Below are positions 35,997-48,806 of a stretch of 64,000 nucleotides of DNA, in pieces. The number at the start of each line of letters is the position of its first letter. The first letter of the stretch is position 1. The position numbers were made by a program, and so were the translations under genes. Origin of the DNA: Taxillus chinensis. Lineage: Eukaryota > Streptophyta > Magnoliopsida > Santalales > Loranthaceae. The DNA lies in contig CM042084.1 in NCBI GenBank assembly GCA_023512835.1, forward strand, positions 15,510,403 to 15,574,402, written 5' to 3'. The notes below the pieces were generated by a model that worked only from the letters and a program-made list of their open reading frames with translations, did no database searches and was not told the origin of the DNA.

Positions 35997-38334
35997 TTGA
36001 AAAACAAAGGCTTTGTTTGTGGGGGCTGTAGTAGCGTAAGGACGTAAAGATATATAGGTTGGACCGAAAAACATGGGCGAAAAAAATTAAGAAGGTGCTG
36101 GTGTTTACGCTCAACAGCTGAGTTTTGTTGGGGCCGTTCAACACACGAGAATTGATGTAAGATGGCATAAGTGTGGAACAGATCGGTGAATGACAATTTA
36201 GGTGCGTTATCAGAATGGAATATTTTGATGACAGTGTGAAATTGGGTCTGAATAAAGCGAATAAATTGTGGTACAACAGTGAGAGCATCCGATTTGTTTT
36301 TAAGGAGATAGACCCAGGTAAACTGAGAACGGTCATCGACCAAAGTAAGAAAATAACAATGGCCTGTGTGGGATGTGGTTTGGTATGGACCCCATATGTT
36401 GCAATGGATGAGATCGAATGGTGAAGTTGAAAGATGGTTGTTTGATGTAAAGGGCAGGCGATGTTGTTTAGCTAAGGGACAAATATAGCACAATTTAATG
36501 TGTTGAATATTTAAGTGGCTACAGTGGAGTTTTGATTTTAAAGAATATAGTGTGCGAAAAGAGAGGTGGCCCAGACGATGATGCCAGGTTGTCACTGAGA
36601 CAGAATTGACAGAAATATTGAGGGATGGCTTAGAAGATTGTGTTGATTGTAAAAGATACAGTCCGTGATCCATCTTGCCTTTGTGAATAGTGTGAGTGTG
36701 AGAATCTTGAATAGTAAAGTGATTGTGAGAAAAGTGTATGGTCATGGATTTGTTGGATAAAAGTTCACTGACGGAAAGTAAGTTCATGTGGAATTGAGGG
36801 ATGAACAAAACGTCCTTGAGGAGAAGGCTATTTTGTAGGATTATATCACCGGTGTATTGAACAAGAATCGTGGTATTGTTGGGTAAATGAACAATAGTTC
36901 TAGAAATGGAATGTAGCAAAGAGAATGAGGTGAATGTGTGACAAATATGTCATGTAGCACCAATGTTTACAACCCAAGAATGTGAAGAAGGTGATTTATT
37001 GAATGAAGATGCAGAGAAACAAAGACCAACGTGACAGTCATCTAGCGTGGAAGATGGCAAATCTAGGTTAACAGAGGAGTGGGTGTTCATGATAGCAATG
37101 AGTTCTTGATATTCAGGAGTGAGGTTGTCAACAAGATTGGCGATGGAATTATTATGAGTAGTACCTGGAGGAGAAATAGAGGATGAATTGGAATCTGAAA
37201 TGGGAACCTGGTGCGCAGCAGCAGTTTGATGTATAGCTCTGGACTTGTAACCCGGTGGATAGTCGTGTATCTTATAACATCTATCAACACTGTGTCCTGC
37301 AATTTTGCAGTGTGTGCAAAACGGGCGATCATACTATTGGTTTCGATGTGTACCAACAATGGATGTCCTTGTCACGTCGCTGGTATTGTTACGGCGAGGG
37401 AAGCCTGTGCGAACTGTGTAGGCAATGGTACTAGTCGGTGTGTGGCTTTTGTTGGAGCGTCGATGTTGTTCTTCTTGGACGACCAGAGAAAAGACCTGAT
37501 TCATGTGGGGAATAGGATTCATAAGTAGAATTTGGCCTCAAACGTGAGAGTAAGATTCATCTAAACTCATCAAAAAAACCATGACATATTCCATGGTGTG
37601 ATATTCTACACACCTGTCGCAGGAATAAGTGGGTCTGAAATTATTTTAGGTTGCTCCCAGATCATCTTGAGTTTCATAAAGTAGATACTAATTGATGAAT
37701 TCTCTTGGCATAAATTCATCAACTCCTGTCGCAATTGAAAAATCTTGGGCCCGTTACTCTGTTAGAAATGATCTTGAAGATCTTGCCATACTTCCTTGGC
37801 TGTGTTGGCATAAATGATGTTTGCGGCAATTTCTTTTGATACTGAATTTAAGATCCAAGAAACGATATAATCGTTGTTGCGAGTCCAAGAACAAAACGCA
37901 ACAGGATCAGTATTTGAAGGCGCAAGGATGAAACCATCAACAAATCCTTTCTTGTTCTTGGATGACAAAGCTCGCAACATCGCTCGGCTCCAACTAGGAT
38001 AGTTATCTCCGGTGAGTGACTGAGATACGAGAATCTGCCCTGGGCTCTCAGCATGCTGTAGATAATATGGTTTGGACGGATCATCTAGATTGGTGGTGAC
38101 GAAAGGCATCGTAAAAGAGTTTTCTTGATTTGATTATCTAAAATCTTGATCGATTGTGCTCTGATACCATATTACAACATTAACAGAGAACGAACAGAGA
38201 AAGAAGAAGAAGACAAGAAAAAGATCATAATAGTGAGTCAGGATGACCTGTGAAAATTTATTAAGCAGAAGTGTCTAAACACACATCACATAAATGGTAT
38301 TTTATAAGTGCTATTCTATGTTGAAAAGACCATT
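35997..38334 (-). mobile_element. Truncated, inactivated Ty1/copia element
   Basis: Minus-strand remnant. Gag starts at 38109 (MPFVTTNLDDPSKPYYLQH, UBN2-type) and is interrupted by TAA after QDLQDHF near 37764. A zinc knuckle (CTHCKIAGHSVDRC) and protease follow near 37.3-36.9 kb, with WVVNIGAT then a stop where WVVDTGAT is expected. GAG-pre-integrase and integrase run to 35997, where the frame is cut before RT. In integrase the first catalytic Asp (IHCDIWGP) reads IHCNIWGP; the second Asp (FHSDN) and the Glu (NSAVERKHQ) remain. An iMet primer site lies at 38155-38169, next to what remains of a 5' LTR (38170 to about 38334). RT, RNase H and the 3' LTR are absent. Confidence 0.85.
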
Positions 38335-38560
38335 ATATCCTTAATAGATGCTACCATTTCACTTGTAAAACCAGCTAAAATTATTGTGCCGATTCTCAAT
38401 CCGGAAACTCGATCATTAACCTTATCATAAGATAGTAAAGAATGAAACAAAATTGCATATGAAAGTAATGTACAAAAACAAATTTTAGTACATATACAGA
38501 TCACTTGAGACCTGTCAATTCATATTTTCCCCACTTCTCTAGGAAAAAGTGATTTGCTTA
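38335..38560. repeat. 230-bp flank duplicate A' (right of copia fragment)
   Basis: Second copy of 35764-35996. It carries an extra TGCCGATTCTCAATCCGG and lacks several 1-3-base pieces found in the left copy. Confidence 0.7.
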
Positions 38561-38619
38561 TCAAATTACTAAATAGTTTGTAAGAGATTGTTTTGTGGAA
38601 TGAAACAGTTTTGTGCAAT

Positions 38620-38880
38620 CCCCTTCGGAGAACTCACTTGAATGTATTTCAACCTTTTAGCACCCAGTTCCTCTGTCAAATGTGTCATCCTGCAATATGA
38701 GAAGAAAGAAAAACAGAGAAACTTCCAAATGAGTATAGAAATGACGAATGACAGAACGTAATGATACATATAAAGGATGATCAACCAAGTTTGAGCTCCC
38801 GAATCCTGATGAGCAGCCATTGCTCCCTTTCGTAGTCTCTTATTTCAACCAATATCGTTAACAGATGCATCTCACATGAC
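38620..38880 (-). CDS. Possible exon pair of an unrecognised gene
   Basis: Two stretches on the minus strand look like exons. About 38873-38788, after an ATTTTCAG acceptor, reads VMSCEMHLLTILVEIRDYER and continues EQWLLIRIRELKL. About 38691-38640, after a TATTGCAG acceptor and before a GTGAGT donor, reads MTHLTEELGAKRLKYIQ. Both are free of stops and charged/hydrophobic in a coiled-coil-like way. I could not join them cleanly in phase, and I do not recognise the family. They may be conserved exons of a longer gene or a fragment. Confidence 0.3.
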
Positions 38881-39086
38881 ATGACCTGAAAATATTTTTA
38901 AAAAGTTGGTACTTATCACCTAACAAAAACACGATAAAAATAAAAAGGCCATAAAGCCAAGAGTTATCATAAAAGTAGCAGTAGTAGTAGTAGTAAAAAT
39001 AAAACCAGGACAGGGATCCAAGTGGTATAAAGGCATGATTGTTTTTGTATGAATGGTTGTGTTTGGTAAAAACCCATTTGAGATAC

Positions 39087-39134
<48 letters not shown>

Positions 39135-40320
39135 TGTAAATCAATATTGAATAGTTTTGGTTTGTTGCCATCCTACATCAACTGGTATCAGCCTTCCAAT
39201 GAATAAATGAGTTTCAGCACTCCATTTGCCATCCCGGACAACCAAACAAGCTTTTTATAACGGGGAGTAAGGCTACTTCGTTTATTTGTAAATATTATTA
39301 ATGATGCATTTGCTACCCATGTAATAAGGCTACTCCATTTGCCACCCCAAGCTACCATACAAGTTTATTTGTTTTTATAAAAATTCAAAAAAAAAAAAAC
39401 TTTGTTTTAAAACCTATGTAACGTCTATGGTAGCTTGTAAGAGTCTTAATGGAATACTCCGTGATATATTGCCCTTTGTACAAGACCATGATTAAATTGC
39501 ATGTTTGAGTCTTGGTGAAATTTAGCACAACTATTTATTCTAAGTACCCGAACATCTAAATTTATATGCTTATCTTTTTATTTATTTATTTATTTTTATT
39601 TATACTTTGACGGTTGATGATGGAAAGAAGCAGGAAAAATGTATGAAGTAACGCAAGAAATGAAAACAACCGCCGAAAGCAAAGTGATCGAGCAAGAGGC
39701 TATTATGCTTCTTCATTGCCTAAAAAGCGATTTTGGCAGACCTAAAAGGTGCAAATCTGAATGCCGGTCACTTCTCAAGGTTAACATAGCCTTATCCAGA
39801 AGTGTGCACTCACTACAGGAGAAATGAAGATCTATAAAGAGTAGGCCAGAACAGAGGAAAATAGTAGGAAAGAGGTTTCTCAATATAGGAAAATGCAGTC
39901 CTATATATATATCAAACCCAAAAGAGAATGTTCTTATCCTGCAAACCAGATCTGAAGCTCTATATCATGGAGAAAAGGAGTGGGATAGTAGAAGACATTG
40001 AGGAGAAAATAAAGAAAGATGGTTACAAAATTCAACGAATAAAAGTGAAAATTTAAAATTAGAGTATATAGGACAAAGATAGAACCCAACTGTCATTTCC
40101 AACGATTGAAACTTGTGGTATTGAACATTAATGGTATTTTATTGATCTTTGGAGATTTTATGAGGATACATGTTTAATGTATGCGGGTAAGCTGGTGTTT
40201 CAAATTATAGTTTTAAGACTACTAGAATTGGATTTTTTTTTAGTTTAACCAACTATTATTTCTGGTTGAAATAATAGTCTCAAATTTTTTTAACTAAAAT
40301 AGCCATCACATTTCACTAAT
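38881..40320. other. AT-rich DNA with a (TA)n tract and one small frame
   Basis: A TA run occupies about 39090-39130. A 62-codon plus-strand frame at 39639-39827 (MYEVTQEMKTTAESKVIEQE...) has balanced composition and might be an exon, but it is not recognised. Nothing else is seen. Confidence 0.35.
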
Positions 40321-40324
40321 AGTG

Positions 40325-40625
40325 TTGCGACCGCTGGCATCTAGAGGACCAACCTCCATTGGGTCCGGGCGGAGGACGACGCACCTCTTTGGTCCACTCT
40401 CATCTCCTCTAGCTGGTGATCCCTGATGCCAACCATTCGACTCTGGTGCACGACATGTCTTCTATCGTGGGCAAGAACGAGATCGTTGTTCGCACTATTG
40501 CCAAGGTGTTTTAAGTGGAGCTCAATGAGGCGGTCGGGAGAGGAGAGGACGCGAAGGAGTCAGCAGCTATAACAATGATTGATGCATTGTAGAAGGGCGT
40601 TGCTGCGATGGACAATGAATGAGAT
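40325..40625 (+). pseudogene. Degenerate coding-like stretch, family unknown
   Basis: A GC-richer island in AT-rich DNA. One frame reads DANHSTLVHDMSSIVGKNEI then VVRTIAKVF, stop, VELNEAVGRGEDAKESAAIT, MIDAL, stop, KGVAAMDNE. Two in-frame stops interrupt what looks like a once-coding sequence. I do not recognise it. Confidence 0.35.
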
Positions 40626-40677
40626 AATATTAAAATTATATTAAAGCCGCACACTAAATAGGACGAAATTAGTTATA

Positions 40678-41004
40678 TGTAGATCATTCACCCCAACTCC
40701 TTCAAATTTTTAAAAAAAATTAAACAATTTTAAATTTTAAATAAGATTATCTCCTTGAAATTCTAAAATTTAAAGAATAAAAATAAAAATAAAAATAGAG
40801 AGATTAATATTTATTCTTTAAATATTTTTATTATATTTATGAATATATGTGTATTTTTGATTGGTTGTAATAAATAAAATAGATAAAAAATAAAAAATAA
40901 AAGATGGAGAATGAAATGTGAAGGATAAATAAACTGTATTAAATAATATATTATTTATTCTCTAAAATAGAAATAATATTATGAAATTAGTGTGGATGCT
41001 CTTA
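40678..41004. repeat. MITE, 'GAGCATCCAC' family, copy 2
   Basis: Its right end, read on the opposite strand, is TAAGAGCATCCACACTAATT, matching the left end of the element at 2443-2777. The left end TGTAGATCATTCACCCCAAC is a diverged inverted partner. The interior shares GTGTATTTTTGATTGGTTGT and neighbouring text with copy 1 in inverse orientation. A further related AT-rich unit continues to about 41285 with the end GGTTCTTAGTAAG. Confidence 0.5.
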
Positions 41005-41399
41005 GTAATTAAATTTAATAAGAAAGAGATAAATAAATAAATGGAAGAGATAAAAAAAAATTAGTGTGCACTTTTGATGAAAGGATAAATTAGTATGTAT
41101 TTTTGATTGATAGTAATAAATGAAAAAAAATAAAAAATAGTAAATATAAAATAAAAATTTATAATTTTTACAAATAGAGAGAAATAAAAATTAAAATGTA
41201 AAAAATAAATAAAATATATTAAAAATATATTATTTGTTTTCAAAAATAGATATAAAAATTATAAAGCGGGTGGTGCAGAGGTTCTTAGTAAGCCAATTTG
41301 GCAATTTATCACATTCATGTAGCAATAGAGTTTTTTTTAAGATATTCATCGAATATGTTTTGAATTTTAACGGGGTGTGGATGTCTAAATATAAAAAAA

Positions 41400-41501
41400 C
41401 AATAATAAATTAATATATATTTTATATTATTTATTTATTTATTTTTATTTTTTTTTTATCATTTTTTATTTTTTTTTTTATTTTTTTTTATTTTTTTTTT
41501 T

Positions 41502-41562
<61 letters not shown>

Positions 41563-41570
41563 CCCCCCTT
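41400..41570. repeat. Poly-T rich tract
   Basis: TATTTATTTTTATTTTTTT... grades into more than 60 consecutive T and ends in six C. Part may be a genuine AT-rich tract. The T run joined to C resembles the other homopolymer artefacts. Confidence 0.6.
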
Positions 41571-43008
41571 TATAATTTTAACAAAATTTATAGTTAAAAT
41601 ATAAATCTTAAGTAAGCTAATATTATTCTATGTAAATAAATACTTAAAATATTTAGTTACATCACTACAGTGCTCTAAGCGAGGAAAAGTGAATAGTTTT
41701 TAGAAGTTTCAGATTGTCGATCACGCCCACGCGTGTAGTACAAATGATGAACACTTGTGATAAGTGTGATCACGGGCTTATAGCGTAAGCGTGATGAAAA
41801 GAAAAAAAAAAGAGAGAGAAAAAGAGCATTATATTAATTTAAGACGTAATGCTGATACAGTAAAATGGCATTATATGTTTTCCGTAGAATGAAATGAAAT
41901 GTTTATTCCTACTCGTTTAATCTCAATTTTTTTTTTAATAATCCCCAAATTGATTGGCGAGCTATTATTAGAATTGAACGTAATGTAATTTAGACTGAAC
42001 CCATTTTTTTTATATATATAAAAAAACAAAAAATATATTTAAAAGATATTCTTATTTTTTAAAAAAATGAAGGGCAGTTTTGCAAAAAAAAAAAATGATC
42101 AAAATATGGTGATATATAAAATCCGATCGACCATTACGGCATGGCTGCTGTCGTTTTTAGACACGTATTTTCAACGCTGAAAGTGAAGACAAACCCATGG
42201 GCATGGAGAATTGGAGCATATGGGTTGGTGGATCTCGGCATTGACGGTGACCTTTCATCAATAATCATCACCCATATAGTTTACGGCCAAACAAGTAGGC
42301 TATCAATCATTAAACCCGTATACTAATAAATAAATAATACCATGGACTAGCGTAGCACTAGCTTGGACTCAGCCTCAGCCCAAACCCAGACGTCAAAGTG
42401 CACACGACACGACACGACACGACCCCTCCTTAGTCCTTAGTCCTTACCTTATGCGCGTGTATTAAATAAATAAATAAATGTAGGACGGTCACATTGATTT
42501 AGGGGATGACTTGGGGTCGTTTTTAGACACGTACATATTTTCAACCCTCACAAACAACTTGATTAATATCTCATATACAATATATATAAAGATATTGTAT
42601 GGTACACCGTAACGGTTCAAATTAAAACTGTAATAAAATTTTCGTTACATATTGAAAAAATTACACAAACATACATTACCTTTAATCCATGTAACGGCAA
42701 CCATTCGCATTGATCAGAGGCATTGGGTAACGGCCAAACAATAAGTAGGTAGGCAATCAATTATTGAGCCCGTATAATAATAATAATAATAATAATTAAT
42801 TATAATAATAATAATAATCGGTCAAATTTGGTGCAGTTGTGCGGTATGTGAGCATCCTCGGCAATCGGTATCTCATTCTATTTGTCACGTAGCTGAGGCA
42901 AGTGGATTCGTAATAAAAAAGATGCACCAGTGACACCTCGCATTCGCATTGATTCATAAATATATATCATTATTGTAACCTTTGAATTTTCAATTCATGA
43001 ATATAAAT
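41571..43008. other. AT-rich intergenic DNA
   Basis: No gene is recognised. The phrase TTTTTAGACACGTA...TATTTTCAAC occurs at about 42154 and 42519, indicating a diverged local duplication. CACGA units repeat near 42402-42423, and ATA triplets run near 42776-42798. Confidence 0.45.
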
Positions 43009-43207
43009 TAAGGACATATTTATTTTGTTTATTTTTATTTTTATTTTATTTTAAAATATAATAGAAAATAAAATTTTTAAAATAATAAAAGTTTATTTTT
43101 ATTCGTTAAAAGACTTACAAAATAAAAATATATTTTATTTTTATAAAAAAATAATTATCACATTTTTAAAACAAAAGACAGAAAACAAATCAAATAAGAT
43201 GTCCTAA
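43009..43207. repeat. Short MITE
   Basis: An AT-rich 200-bp block with inverted ends: TAAGGACATATTTATTTTGT on the left and, on the opposite strand, TTAGGACATCTTATTTGATT on the right. It is non-coding; the superfamily is undetermined. Confidence 0.5.
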
Positions 43208-46200
43208 GTTGGCCTCTTTCCCTTTATCTTTCATGCATGAAAATAAAATTAAGAAAAATATAATCAAGATGAGAAAGTATCATTACTGGTAATGGTATAT
43301 AATATCATCAGCTAACATCGTTACTTTGTCTTTGATTACTTTCACCTTTTGTGTTACACTGTCGCCGCCCTACCCTCCATGCCTTGTGCCGTTTGCTGCC
43401 CCACCCCCCCATGCCCTGTGTCGTCGCCACCCCGCCCACCCCCTGCATCACACCGTTGCCACCCCACCCCATGGCCTATGCCCTGCGTCGTCAATTGGTT
43501 CTAGGTAGCACACAGGGTACATAGATGGATAAATGGATGAATAAAGTATAAGAGTACTAGTAACAGATTTCTTATAAAATTTTATTTAGAATAAAAAATT
43601 AAAAAGTCATAAAATCATCTCTATACCAGATACCCCCTATATTTAACTTTTTCTATGTAGTATTTACAGTATTTCTCAATATATTATAAAAAACTATTCA
43701 CTTATTATAATTATTAAATTATATCTAAAAAATTTCTCTTACTTCTATCTTGCACGTTTTCATAATATTAACTTTTATTTCATATTTAATTATAAAAATT
43801 ACTATTAAATAAAATAAAGTAGTATAAAATATTATTTTAATAATATAGATGGTGATTTAAGGAATTTATTGTGATGTATATTTATACAGAAAAATAAAAA
43901 GTAATTTAAAACTTTAAATTTAGAAAAACTTGTTAAAAAGCTTATGTGAATGTTCTAAGATTATCAAATTAATTACTCTGAAAATAATATGATAAATCAA
44001 CATCGTCTTATTCAAGTAATATTTATTCAAACTAATAAATCATTACGTCCTCTTGTATCTATCAAACACTAAAATGATAATGTATATAATTTCTTTACAT
44101 TTCATTTATTATTCTAACCTCCCTTAATTAAATGAGCTCAATTTTTATGTCATGATTTTTCGTTTTGTTAAATTATTTTTCAAATTTTACAAAATCACGT
44201 ATCACTACTCTTCTATCCGGAATCCTATTATCGTTTTTTAAAAGTACGATTAAATTATATTTGATCTAATTAAAATAATAATTTTATACTTAATACGGTC
44301 TTAATTATAGATCTAAAATATTATATATATATATATATAAAATTATAAACGATAAATATAATAATATTCAAAATAATACTACAGATCATTTTATTTTATT
44401 TTATTGTTTTCTTAAAGAGGTACATCAGTCATTGTATGGGAGACTGCAGGTGAGAAACGATGTCAGAATGGGACGACTGTCGTTCTTTCCGAGATAGGGG
44501 GGTTTGTGAAATACAGGGGACGTACCCACACGCATCGTGAATCGTGGTCCCCTCTTTGCAATTGCATGTGTCGTCTCGCAGAGATGCCCCCAAAAGTCAT
44601 GTCCTGCATCTGTGCGTTCATATTTTTCATTCGTCCATCCATTGAGTGGACTTCGCTAGGCAACCCTACCACAATGAACTGCTTATTCTTTAATTAAAAT
44701 TTAACTAATTTTTTTTTTATAAATTTAACTATCTATTATTTATTTATAATATCAAATAATTTTAATTTGTTTTAGCTATTATAATAAAATATTATTTTTA
44801 TCATTGTTTTATCCATTTCTTTCTTCTGCTCTCGCGCCGGCTGGACACACAATTGTCAAATCCAGGCTATCCACAACCACCACAAAACTAACATCAATTC
44901 TAGCTGTCTGGGGGTGGGGGTGGGGGCGGAGGTCCGACACAGTGGTGGCCGATTCCCGACACTCATGGAAGAGTGAGCTCGGATTCTTCAAGAACAGCCA
45001 AAGACGTATCTTTTCCTAGCTAACAAGCCTCGTTCCAGTAGCAGTCGCAGGAGCTAGCCTCCGCACGCACCAGTATCCATTAATCTGGCCAAGCCTTTTT
45101 TGTCTTGGACCGTCTCGTCATGCGTCGTGGATGACGGGGCTGAGGTGTGTGAGGCAGACGATGACAAGGCGGCGAAGAGGAAACGCTGCTGCGGCGGCGG
45201 CTATCGTCGTTGCTGATGGCATGGCATATGGAGAGAGAAATCAGAGCTTGTCTCTCCTGGTCTGCTACGAGATGTGGGGGTGGCGATGGTGTTCATACAA
45301 GGAAGGTACAGAATTATCCTCTGCCATGGACGGTGGCGATGGCGGTCGATGAGTGTATTGTGTGTGTGGTTTGGGTCCAGGGGAGCAGAGGAGGAGGAAG
45401 GAAAATGAAGGGGAGCTTGCCTAGATTTGGATCCGGCTGAAGCAATAAAAAATTAATTTTAACGCTAGTTAAAGTTAGGCCTGTCTCACTAGAATTAATT
45501 TTAACGCTAGTTAAAAAAAACTAAATACCAAATTTATAAAATAAAAAAACCCAAAAAAAAAAACCCCCCCCCACACAAAAAAAAAAAAAAAAAAAAAAAA
45601 AAATAAAAAAAAAAAAAAAAACCGAAAATAATCGAAAGTTATTTTCATCTTAGGTGAATTGGGTATTATTTCTATTTAAATGAAAAAAATAAAAACACTC
45701 ATTAAACAAATTCTAGCCACTGTTTTTTTTTACTTGAATACAAAAAAAAAAAAAAACAGCAGTCAAACATATATAGCCTAAGAACCCCTTTGCTTTTGTC
45801 AAGAGGATGAAAACAATTTTGACTCCATATTGAAGTTTGTGGGTGACGCTTGTATTGGTGTCACTAATAGATAAGAGTCAATGCAAACTCTTTTCTAACC
45901 AACCTTTTTTTTTTGGGTAACACCCTTCGAAATGGGTAATGGATGGAGTGATAGGTATCATACATTAATTAAATTCCTGTTATGATTGAATACCGGATAA
46001 TCTCCCCTTCTATATAAATAGTTAAATACATAATAAGGGTGGCTCTAGAATTTTTTTTTTCCTAGGTGTTTAAGATCACAAATCATTTGAGAGTATTCCA
46101 AAATTTTATGTAAGGGTTTTCAGATTTTTTTTCTTATTAAGAATATATATGATATATATATTGGTTTTATTAAAAGTCAGCCGCTAAAATACATATAGAG

Positions 46201-48290
46201 CCCGCCCATGTACATAATTAAATATATTTGTTATGTAATTATGAATTTATATGTATTTTATATAATATTAACGTAATTTTCTGTCAAAATATTATCATTG
46301 TTGAATTTATTGTATTATAATTTATTTCGCATATTTTTATTAAATTTATTATCAAAAATATATTATATAGTAAAAAATAAGAAGAAAGATATGAATTGAA
46401 CTTGGAAAACAGGCGCCTGTGGACAAAATACAAATAGTAAATGGGCATGAGCAATCTGAGCACAGATAAAATTGCCCGACTTTTTGGGTTGTCCAATCCC
46501 ATGCGTGTGCTTGTCCGTAGATGCTTGCAGGCCTGCTTTGTTTATTTATTATTTAATAATTTATTTGTAAATTTTCAAAGTTGTAAATATATTACAAGTC
46601 ACAAATAACACAAAAAGAATAACAAGAGGAAAAAATAAAATTGTAGGGAGGTGAACAGCTCCCGAAGAAATTAATACAAAAATATTAAAACTTAAACATG
46701 TAAACAATTAATACAAACATTAAGGCACATTATAGTGGTGTACAGTAAACATCGATTATTCTAATTTTCTTTCATCAATAAGTGAAATTTTTTACTGGTA
46801 TTGTTTTATAAGATCATAACAAATTATTCAATTTTACAAGTTAACTGAAAACCTAATCATTTTATAGCAGCTTTATGGTGAAATTGAAAAGTCATATTAA
46901 GCCTTTATTTCACAATCAGATATCAATTTCATTCACTTAAGTAGTTCATTTGTTAATTAGTTTTTTGTTGGATATTGAGATCTTTCAAGTCATTTAACTT
47001 AATTATGATTCACTTGTATAATGTTTCTCTTGTTTTTTGTTCACGGTCATAAACCTTAATATGTTCTTTGCACTGATTTGGCCAAATCAAAACATCCAAA
47101 TCTTCAATTCTTTATATAGTTGCTCATACTTTGGATCTACAATATGTCATAAATGTTAATGTGGAGTTTGTTACTTTTCAAGAATTAATTTTTATGGGAT
47201 TTGTGGTGCATAATCAATGTTATTTAAGACTTTGGATGTTAATTTCAAGATTTTTTTGGTTGGGGATTTTGTCATTTGATGTGCTTACGTTATTTTTTTT
47301 TGTGGGAGTTTTAGGATTTCGTATATTAGAAAGTCTGATCTTTTATTTGAATTTGACTTTTACAGTTTTTTAGTTTGATTATTTTAGTAAATTTTAATCT
47401 TTAATCTATGGTTGACTTATAAATAATGTCCGCCAGGACATTTATTGTATCATTGTTTTCTGTAGAGTTTATGGTGCATTATTCTTTTATTCTATAAATA
47501 TATTTTCAGATATTTTGTTATATTATCTAGAGTCCCTAATGGGTTCAAAATGTTGTTATTTGAAGGTATGAAGTTTTATCCTTTGTCATGCTTATGTTAA
47601 CCAAATGTTCTAGTATGTTCAAATGTTGGTATTCCATTAAATTAAGTATATCCGATGGTTATAGATAAGCAAAAATGTTGTCACTTTGCTTTTCTTTTTT
47701 CATGAATTTCTTCGAGTATCTTCAATTCCTAATAATCCTTAAAGTCTTGTTTAGCTTGAAAACTAGTTATTTTTTGATCTTTTCCATTTTAGAAATTATA
47801 ACTACAATGAAACTCTTTCTAAGAGTTTAATTACTTCAATTAATAATAATTTTTTGAATTCACTTTCAGGAGTTACACTTTCATCCTTAACTTAACTCGA
47901 TTTAACTCTATTTTTATATTTAAGGATTTGCATAAATTCTTAAGTTCCAAGATTTTTTCTAGTTCTTCGCGTTCTAACAATTCCTTTAAGTTTTAACCAT
48001 CTTTTAACAATTACCTATTTAGTTCAAAACTTTTTTATTAGTTCAAACAATCTTCTTATAACAATCTCTCCCTTAGTTTAAAACTTGTTTCTTAGTTTCA
48101 ATATCATAAAACAATAGCTTATAACAAAATACAATTAACGTAATTAATAATCAAAATAAATAACATATTTTATTCAAACAAAAAATAAAAATAAGGGAAA
48201 CTCATGTTCTTGTATAAAAATGACAATGGGATGACTTTCTTTGCACAATATTGATGGAAGACAATGTTAAATTATTAGTTTATTACAATA
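43208..48290. other. Gene-poor AT-rich DNA
   Basis: Mostly AT-rich. A C-rich patch at 43360-43480 and a GC-richer patch at 44800-45440 contain small frames with no recognisable product. A 25-bp phrase (AATTAATTTTAACGCTAG with flanks) repeats at 45454 and 45493. At 45545-45621 there is an A/C homopolymer block like those at 16.7 and 22.5 kb. No gene can be supported. Confidence 0.5.
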
Positions 48291-48295
48291 TATAG

Positions 48296-48806
48296 GGCAG
48301 TTTGGTATTTCTGTTGTGAGGTTGCTTTTGCTTATTTTATAAACAGAAACAGTAAAAGATGTTTGGTAAATTTAAAGAATTTATTATAAAAAGTCTTTAT
48401 TTTTTTGCTCAAAAGCAAAAGCAATTCAATGGTTGTTTTTAAAAGCTGCTTTTTTAAGAAATAGTTTTTAACAAATAAAAATGACAACAATATCCTTTCA
48501 TTCTTTATCCTCCATAGCGTACAACCTCAACCTGGGATGTGTTGGGCGACGGGAATGGGAGGGTGGAAGGGTAAGGTTAAAAAAACTTATAATGGTAAAA
48601 TGATATTTTTAGTTTTTTTGCAATCTCTACAATAATTTTATGTTTATTTTACCAAATACCTATTATCTTCTTTTAAATTTTATATCACTTTTAAAATTAT
48701 ATTTTACCAAACATTCACCTGTTTGTTTTCACAATAACTTTTTTCTCTAGCACAGTTAAAAATAGCTTATCTTAAAAACACAACATTACCAAACTAGATT
48801 ATAGAC
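48296..48806. repeat. hAT-like MITE
   Basis: Left end GGGCAGTTTGGTATTTCTGT and, on the opposite strand, right end ATAATCTAGTTTGGTAATGT form diverged inverted repeats around an AT-rich, non-coding 500-bp interior that itself contains ACCAAATACC and ACCAAACATTC. The GTTTGGTA termini are common in plant hAT-derived MITEs. No clear 8-bp duplication was found. Confidence 0.45.

Noticed and set aside
44463..45440. Several small frames in a GC-richer patch
   Set aside because: Frames overlap on both strands with no recognisable domain, start context or splice structure.
47131..47373. 80-codon hydrophobic frame resembling a membrane protein
   Set aside because: It lies in AT-rich, T-rich sequence where Phe/Leu/Ile bias is automatic; no homology is recognised.
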